Below are positions 52,001-61,000 of a stretch of DNA of 64,000 nucleotides, piece by piece (the stretch's first letter is position 1; each line of letters opens with the position of its first letter). The notes under the pieces were generated by a model. The model did no database searches and was not told the DNA's origin. It worked only from the letters and a program-made list of their open reading frames with translations. The position numbers were made by a program, and so were the translations under genes. Source of the stretch: Pipra filicauda (taxonomy: Eukaryota; Chordata; Aves; Passeriformes; Pipridae); the NCBI RefSeq assembly GCF_003945595.2, contig NW_024104909.1, forward strand, positions 310,001 through 374,000, in the 5' to 3' direction.

Positions 52001-55000
52001 TCTCCTGCAGCTGGTTGGAGGACAGGTCCAAGTTGACAAGCTCTGTCAGAGGCTGGAAGATGTTTTTCTGGATGCTGGTGATCTTGTTTTGTGACAGGTC
52101 CAGGAGCTGGAGGGCGGGCAGGCCTGCAAAGCTGTCCTCACTGAGCGTTGTGATGCCGTTCTCAAAGACGTAGAGGGAGAGGGTGTTGGAGGGCAGCCCC
52201 TGGGGCACTGTCTGGCCCCGCCTGGCCGCACACAGGATGGTCTTGGGGTCTTGGCACTGGCATCCTGCGGGACAAGCCCTGGCCAGTTCCCCATGGGCCA
52301 AGAGGAACAGCGTGCAAAGGATCAGCTGGTTCATGGTGTCAGCTCTGTGGAGAGAGAAATGCAGCCAGGGTTAGGGGCCAGGCCCTGCTGTGGGGTATCC
52401 AGGGCTGGCAGGGCTGTGGGTCACCTCTGAATCCCTGGGACAGAGCTGGTGAGAGTGAAGCAGCATGTGGGCTGCCCACCCCGGCTCCATGCTCTTCCCC
52501 CTCCCCAGACCTCCAGGATTTAGGGACATGGTACCATTGTGCACCCCAGGCTCTACCATGAGACACATCCCACTGGTATTTGGATTGTCTCCAGTGGCAC
52601 ACCAAGATTTCCTCCCCCCCCAGTACACACAAGGGCCCCAACCACCCCCACTGCTCAGCAGGGTGCAAATCAAACAGGGGGATGTGGAGAATCAGAGCAC
52701 CGGGAAGGGGTGGGGGAAGGGGTGGGAGCCTGGCCGGCCTTCCCTGCACTGAGCTCAGCTTAACTCTTTGCTTGTGCCATCCCAGCAGCTGCATCCACGG
52801 GGGCTGCTCCTGCCTGGATCACCAGTGGCAGCAATCCCTCCTAGGGACAAGCCATTTGTGTCCCCACAGAGTCCAGGGGCTCATACCCACCCCCAGCCAG
52901 CCCCTGGCCCCACAGGTCACCTTGCTGTTCCCCTCCCTGCTGCACTCCAGGGACTCAGCACAGCACCATGGGCTGTGTCCTTGTCCCTTGGGGACTTGGG
53001 ACAGCAGGGATGGAGGGGAAGATCCTCTGGAGTGAGCAAGGCTGTAACCACCCCTGCCCCAGCCCCCCCTGGATGCCCCGGCCAATCTTGCAGCCGCTCT
53101 CCTGTGCCACACGGAGCTGGTTCCTCTCTCAGCCCCATCTTTTAGCCCTTTTAATGATACGAGGCTGGGCCAGGGACCCACTGTCTCCTGCCACCCCATC
53201 AGGGGTAAAGAGAGGTTGTAGAGGGGGGTCCCCAGGCAGGGAAGAGACGAACCCTTCCCCAGCCGTGGCCTACCTCCTCCCCGCTCAGAGCTGTCAGAGC
53301 TCCAGGCAAACGCCCCCCCCGCCCCTGCAGCTCAGAAGGGGCCCTCTCCGTGTGCGGGGGGCTGCCGGGTCACAGCAGCACGTGCCGCCTGCCCCGGCCC
53401 GTCGGCGCTGCAGGGACACCACATCCTGTGCCAGCAGGGTCTGGACCCGTGCTGTGTCCCCTTGTCCCCCTGCTGGGGTGTCAGCCAGGGTTAACACGGT
53501 GACTGGCTCTGTGCTCACCTCTTCCCAAGCCGGCCCCCCACAGGGTGGGGTGCACCCGAGGGTGGGGTGCACCGATGGCTGGGCAGGGTCACCACAACTG
53601 CCTGAGTCACTTGGCTTGACTGGCCCTGCCCTGACATGACCTGTGCCGTCAGCCCCGATGCTGGGGAGGAGCTGTGCTGCATCCAGGGGGTCACTGTCAC
53701 CCAGGGGGTCACCGTCGCAGCATCCCCTCCCCAGCACCCCCAGCTCAGTCCTCTCGCTGCTGCTGGGTCCCCCCACACCTCCACATCACAGCCAGTGTGC
53801 AACACAAGGACCACAAGGACGGAGTAGAACCAAAACCACATCATGGAGACCTTGTGAAGTGTTTTTTGAGGCTGGGGGCAGACCTGGCACTCCTCGAGAT
53901 GGCTCCAGCAGCTGGAGTGTGCTGGCTGGCAAGAGAGCCCATGTCATGAGGTGCTGGCATGCCAGTAGTGCCACCACCGTGCCAGGCTGCCCGGATGGAC
54001 AGCCCCGGAGCAGGGCCAGGCCTGCGGGATGCTGGCGAGGCCGGGGCTGGTTTTGCAATGCCAGGGTCGGGTTTCGCTGACGTGTCCCGCGCTGCAACCA
54101 GCTGCTGACTCCAAGTCTCTTTCGTCCCTTTAATTACACTGGCATTTCCTCCCCGCCTGCCAGGCTCCCCGCTCCAGGCAGGTTCGCCCAGCCCGGCCAC
54201 AGCCGTGCATCCGTGCCCGGCCACGAGCGCCGGGCAGGCTGGCACGGCCGCTCCGCGCGCCTCCACCGCCGCCCCCTCGGCATCGCCCGCTCCGCTGGCA
54301 CGCGCCGCCTCCACCACGGCCCGATGCTATTTCAAGGCAGCGAGAGGTTAACCCAGCCCAGGTCACCCCCAGAAACGAGGGACAGGGAAACGGCCTCCCC
54401 AGGTCCTGGCAGGGTCCCCAAGGGTGGAGAGGAGGCCCCGGTTCTGCTGGAGGTGTTGGGGCCGCCCTGCCAGCGGCCTGCTGCTGCCTTGGCTGGGCTC
54501 CCCCACGCCTGCACCGCAGATATTTGCCGTATTATTCATATTTTCCGGCTGTGGGGAGGATCTGGGCTCAGATTCCCCCAGTCCCGGCTCAGCCTTTCCC
54601 TGCCAGCCTGCTGGGGTTGGGAGTGCAGCATCCCCCCTTCCTGCCTGCAGCCCCCCAGGCTGGGCAGTCCCACTGCTGTCCCACTTTGCATCCACCACAC
54701 GTTTTAACAACAAGGACGATGCTCTCCCCACCCTGCAGGGTGACACCTGTGCAGGACAGGCTGGAGGAACCCTCCTGGGGGTTCCTCCCCTTCCCCACTG
54801 CTTGGGGACCTCAGGGAACCAGGCAGAGCCAGGATGTCCCTTTCCGCACCGGCAAGCAAGGCCCCAAGGCCAAACAAAGCCAGCGTTGTTGCTGGCCGGT
54901 GGGTTGCCACCTTGGCTGGTGGCACCGAGCAGGAAGGACAGGGGCCCTGCTCACAGCTGGGCCCTGAACTCCATCCCTGTCACCGTAGGGAGGGACATGG

Positions 55001-58000
55001 TGCCTTTGCCGGGCAGGATGCAGAGCTGCTCCCCTCCCTTACACCCCCCAAAGCAAGCTGATGTCAGCACGTGCCCCCTCCCGAGAGCCAGCTGGGGGGA
55101 TGCAGGATTAAGCCCTTAATCCTCCTCCCTTTCAACCCACCCTGCGCCGCCTCAGCTCCCACCTCCTCCCGCTCCCCTCCCTATTTAATTAAAGTTTCCG
55201 CAGCAGCCCCGCAGGAATGCAGGCCTGGTTATTGCATTCCCGGGAGCACTCGCCAGCCCCTCCATCCCGCTCCTGCCCCTTTGACCCGGCCGTGCTCCCC
55301 GTCTCAGGTGCTGGCAAGGAGAAAAACCAGCAGAGCCGCTTCACGAGCAGCCAAACCGCCTCGGGAGGAGCCGGAACGCCGGCGGAGGGTGGAGGAGGCC
55401 GCCGATGGTGCCACGCGTGGCCCGGGCGGCACGGGCAGATTCCTCTGGAGTGACTGGGGTGGCCGCGGCTGTCCCCGAGCGCTTCCTCGTGCCGTGTCCC
55501 GCCGGCAGAGCCAGCCGGGCAGGCAGCACTTGCGTCAGGGCCACCCGGCGAGGCCGGCTGGCCTTGGCGTGGTGCAGGGGAAAACAGTAATTAGTGTCAT
55601 CCCTGACGGCGGCACTGCCCAGTGCTGTGTGGGCAGCGGCACCGCTGGGTCAGGGCAGCCTGGCTGCCCCGGTCCAGCAGGACCTGTCGGCACAGGGTGT
55701 GTTGACAAGAGTGGGTGTGTGGGGGTGACATGACTGGGGGGTTTTGGTTGGGGAGAGAAGTCTTGGAACTGGAGCATCTCTGCTGAGATACATTGGCTCC
55801 TGTGGCAACTGCCAGCCTGGGAGGGAGCCAGGTGTGGAAAGGAACATTTCCCCCCATGGTGCCCCAAAGTCACATCCAAAGAGGGTGACAGGGGCCAGCA
55901 CCCTCCAATTGCACCCTTGGTGACGACAAGGCATGCAGGGAGCTGGCGGCAGGAAGAGCAGTGGGGTATCCCCGGCGGCCAGGCTGGCTGGTGGCCCTGC
56001 TGGCACCCGTCCCTCTGCGCCAGCCAGGGAGAAACCCTCACTAGCAGCGCCTTGGGACCCGCTTGGCCCCGTGGAAGGTCAGCGACCCAGGACACTGACC
56101 CCCAAGGACAGGCAGGGCAAGGGCAGCCAAACCCCACCCCAGCCGAGCCCTCTGCTGAGGAGGGTGGTGGTGGTGAACATGGCTGTCAGCAGCTCCCACC
56201 TCTGCCTGATCCCAACAGGAGAGCCCTGCTGCCACGTCTGCCAGGACAGGGTGAGCACAGGATGGGCCCAGGACCGTGCCAGTCCTGTGGGGGTCCTGGA
56301 CCTCTTCTGGCAGGGCGGGTCACTGCCACCCAGTCATGCTGGATGGAGCTGGTGTTCCATGTTAGCCCCAGACACATCTCTCCCCTTACCCTCAGCACCA
56401 GGCCGAGGTGCCTGGACTGGACTCCAGCGCATCCCACGGCAGGACAGGCACGGGAGATCAGGGGCCCTGCCTGCACCCTCATCCCAGCCCACCACAGTGC
56501 CATCCCCCAGCCTGGCCGAGGCCCTGCCACCAGCCCTGGCGGGAGCCAGCCGGGTGCCCCTGGCTCAGCCGAGGCCTCGCAGGGAGCAGAACACACCAAC
56601 CCCCATCCGAGGCCCGGAGGAGTCGTCGGCCCTGGGTGTCCTGCCTGCGGCCGAGGCCCGGGTGACACCCTGTCACCGTGGGTGCCCAGCCCACCCCGGG
56701 TGCCGCCCGGCCCAGGGCCCCTCGGGCCCCGCCGTCCCCTAAGCCCCTCGGTGGCCGGCAGAGCCCCTTCTCGCCCGTGGGCGGCCGCCGCACGAGCCCC
56801 AGTGGCTGCGTGGAGGGTCGGGCGGTGCCGCGGCCGCGGGACTCACCGTGGCGGGCGGTGCGGGGCCGTGCGGGGCCGTCGGGGAGGCCGGTCAGTCCAT
56901 GGCGCGGGCGGATCAGCGACCGGGCGAGCAGTGGCGGAGCAGAGCGCGGGGAGCGGCTTTTAAACCGCGAGGGCGGGGCCTGCCCTCCCGCCGGTCGCCC
57001 ATTGGCTGAGAGAACGGCGGGAGGCGGGGCACAGCGGGCACGGAGGCCCCGCCCCCCGCGCACCTGGGGCCCGACTGGGGCGGGACCGCGGGGACCCCCG
57101 GGACCCCCGGGACCCCCGAGTCACAGGGAGCCCCCGGATCTCTGGGATCGCAGAGTCACAGCGACCCCCGGGACCCCCGAGTCACAGGGACCCCCCGGAT
57201 CTCTGGGATCGCAGAGTCACAGCGACCCCCGGGACCCCCGGGACCCCCGAGTCACAGGGACCCCCCGGATCTCTGGGATCGCAGAGTCACAGCGACCCCC
57301 GGGACCCCCGAGTCACAGAGACCCCCCGGATCTCTGGGGTCGCAGAGTCACATCGACCCCCGGGACCCCCGAGTCACAGAGACCCCCCGGATCTCTGGGG
57401 TCGCAGAGTCACAGCGACCCCCGGGACCCCCGAGTCACAGGGACCCCCCGGATCTCTGGGATCGCAGAGTCACAGCGACCCCCGGGACCCCCAAGTCACA
57501 GGGACCCCCCAGATCTCTGGGATCTCGGAGTCACAGTGACCCCTGGGACACCCAGGACATCTGCGACTCCAGAGTCACAGGGACCCCTGGGCACTCCATG
57601 GGACCTCTGGGATCACAGGACTCCCCAAAGTCACAGGAATTTCTGGGACCCCCAGGACCTTCCAGACTCACAGGGACCTCGGGATCCCAGGAGCTCCCGG
57701 AGTCACAGGACTTCATGGCTTCCCAGAGTCATAGGGACCCCAGGGCTCCCCAGAGTCACAGGAACCCCCAGGATCCACAGGGACTCGATGAGATCTCCTG
57801 GACCTCCAGAGTCACAAGAGTACCCAGGACCAGGAGAATACCCAGGATTCTGGCAGCTCCCAGACCCTGCAAACCTTCCACATCCCCAGCCCCAGGACCT
57901 CCAGCATCCCTGGGTCTGGGGTCCCAGAGACCCCCAGCACCCCTGGTGTGTAGACACACAGGTATAGGGGGTAGGTGCAGGTGAAGGCATCTCCCTCATA

Positions 58001-61000
58001 TCCCCAGCACCCACGGGACCCCTGGCACCACTGGTAACACCAAGGGCTGAGTGTCCTTGGCACCCCCATATCCAGTGTGGCCAGGGTAATCAGGGGCCCT
58101 GGCACCCATGGGACCCAGTGCCCTGGGATCCTGGTCCCTCCATGCCCCTGGCATCCACAGAGCCCCTGCCACTGTCTTCTGGGGGATGGGAGGCAGTGGG
58201 TGGCCCTCACAGGGCTGTCTTTACGGCAGATTAGTGGGACTGGGGGAGACCTCCAGGCCTTAGGCTGCTAGCCCCATTACCTGAGAGGTGAATGCCCTTC
58301 CCCCCACCCCTGCACGTGGTCCGGGGACCCCACAAGGAGCACACACAAACCATCAGGGAGGGACAGACAAAAGAAGAACTTTATTGTGGGGTTGGGGTTT
58401 ATAAGGCTTTTAGGAGGGTCAAAGGGGACCAATCACAAGTTCAGGGTCACACAGAAAAAACCATCAGGTAAAGGGTCAGCAGCCAATAGGAAGGGGTTAA
58501 CAAAGGACCAATGAGAAACACCTCAGGACCCCTTCCCAGGACACTTTGTATGAGACAATAGCTTCACAGGGGGGGTCGGGGAGAGGGAGACAGTGACTGC
58601 AGAAAATACAAAAGCCATTTTGAAACATGTTTAAACCACAGTAAAACCTTCTGTTTCTATAACATTAGAGCTGTTTTCCTCACCAGTCCATCTATGACAG
58701 GACTTCTTCCATCCTGCATATGGCAAATCCATTGCCACAGGCAGGACAGTGCCATACCAGCCACACCTATCCTTCATGGCATGGGATGGCATGGAACACC
58801 TCTCTGCCCTTGGCACAGCCACAGAAATGTCAAACAAAGGTAATAGATTGTCCCTTCAGTCTCTGCCTGCGGCTCTCCCTCCTCAACCCCTGATGCAGGA
58901 AGGCGCAGGAAGGCACAGAGGTGACTCCGTGCTTTTGTCACCACTGTCCCCTCAGGCCACTGAGTATTCCTTGTCACAGACCCCTCTGGTCCCCTTCTGC
59001 CACCAAGCACCCCCCCAGCCGTGGTCCCCTCTGGCCACGGAGCATGTCCTGACCACCGGACCCTCAGTCACGGGCATCCCCCCAGCCGTGGTTCCCCCCA
59101 GCCGTGCAGCAGCCCCGAGCTGCGGGCTGGGACAGGGTGCAGGACAGGGAGCAGGGACACGCTCCAGCGGGCACAGCCCAGCCTCAGGGCACTCCCGGGG
59201 CTGGTCAACACTGCAGGTGCCAGGGTGTGCCACGCGCCCACCCAAAACTGGTCAAGCCGGCCCGGCCGGCCCTGGGGCTCCCCTGCAGGTGCTAGTGGCT
59301 TTCCTAAGTGAGGCCGGGTGCAATGTCCGGGTGCTGGGAGCAGGGCTGGGAGCAGGATGCCCCACAGCTGGGCACGGCTTCGCAGCAGGCACCGAGCATC
59401 CGGGGCTGGGAGCAGCTGGCAGTGCCATCCTGCTGCCAATGTGTCACCCCAGGGTGGGACAGTGCGGGTCCAGCTGTAAGCTGGGGACCAGCCCAGCACC
59501 CTGAGGGCACCCCCCAGCACCACCACTGCCCTCCAACCCCTGACAGGATCTGATCCTGCCCTGCACTGCCCCAGCGCAGGTTTGGGCGCGCACCAGCCAG
59601 GGAAGCAGGATCCAGCACCACGGCCTTCGGGGTGCTGCACTGAGGGGTGCCCTCAGCTCAGCACCCCCAGCTCAGCATCCCTGTCCCTTGCAGGGTGACC
59701 ATCCCACTGTATGACGCCGACACGGGGCTGCTGGTGTTGGCAGGGAAGGTGAGGTCCCACAGCAGCGGGGTGCAGGGGGGTACAGGAGGATGCAGGGGAG
59801 TGTAGTGAGGTGCATGTGGGTGCAGTGGGGTGTAGAAGCATGCAGGGGTTGCAGGGGGGTGCAGGAGGCTGCAGAGGGGTGCAGGAGATGCAGCAAGGTG
59901 CATGTGGGTGCAGCGGTTACAGGAGGGCACAGAAGGGTGCAGGGGAGCATATGGAGGTGCATGCGGTTGTAGGAAGGTGCAGTGGGGTGCAAGGATTGCA
60001 GCAAGGTGCATGTGGGTGCAGGGGGGTACAGGAAGGTGCATGTGGGTGCGGTGGGGTGCTTCCTGCAGCCTCACCCTTTCCCTGTCCACTCCACCTCTCT
60101 TCCAGGGAGAAAACCTCCTGTACTGCTTTGAGGTGACCCCCACGCAGCCAGCGCTCACCCAGGGTAAGCAGGTCCCACCCCACACCAGGGTCGCAGCAGC
60201 CCCGGGGGGCTCACCCCTGCCTGCACTGCCCACCTCATGTCCATCCCCCCTCCCCACAGTGACCCAGTGCCGGACAGAGGGCAGCACGCGGGGCCTGGCG
60301 GCCGTGCCACGCCGGGCCCTGGACGTCATGGCCTGCGAGGTGCTCCGTGTCCTGCAGCTCACCGACACCGCCCTCGTCCCTGTCAGCTACGTGGTGCCAC
60401 GCAAGGTGAGGGGGGGGCTGGTGGCACTGCATTGTGGATGCCTGGTTTCGTCTCATGGGTGACGCCTCGCCAGCACCAGGTGACAAAAGGCACCCGGGTG
60501 CACTTGGGACCCCAATCCCCAGCCTGGGGAGAGCAGAAGAGGAGGTCAAACCTGGGAGCTGGCAGTGGGTCACAGAGTGTGCGTTTGCTGCGTGCTGGAT
60601 TTGGGAAGCCGGGTGCTGCATGTAGAATTGGGGTGCTGGAGAGTGGATGCTGATAGCTGGGTGCCACCTGCTGGGTGCTGTTGTGCAATAGGTGCTGGGT
60701 GCTTAAAGTGGATGAAATTTGGGTGCTGGGTAGTGGAGTCTGGGTGCTAGAGGTGTCTGGGGGTGTCCAGGACTGCCCCAGCTGCAGGAGGATGGAGGCT
60801 GTGGGACTTCAGGAACACCCACCTTGCCCCATCCCTTCTCCCACAGTCTGTCCAAGACTTCCATGAGGATCTGTTCCCTGACTGCACTGGGACCCTGCCA
60901 GCCACCAATGCCCGAGCCTGGTGGGCAGGTGACAACCAGCAGGTCAGTGTCACCCAGGGGTGTGTCCTTGCTGGTGGCATTGCCACTGCCCCATGCCCAC

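Noticed and set aside
56678..57967. 429-codon Pro/Arg-rich open frame on the + strand
   Set aside because: It runs through the VASN promoter on the opposite strand and the 61-bp minisatellite, whose units simply lack stops in this frame.
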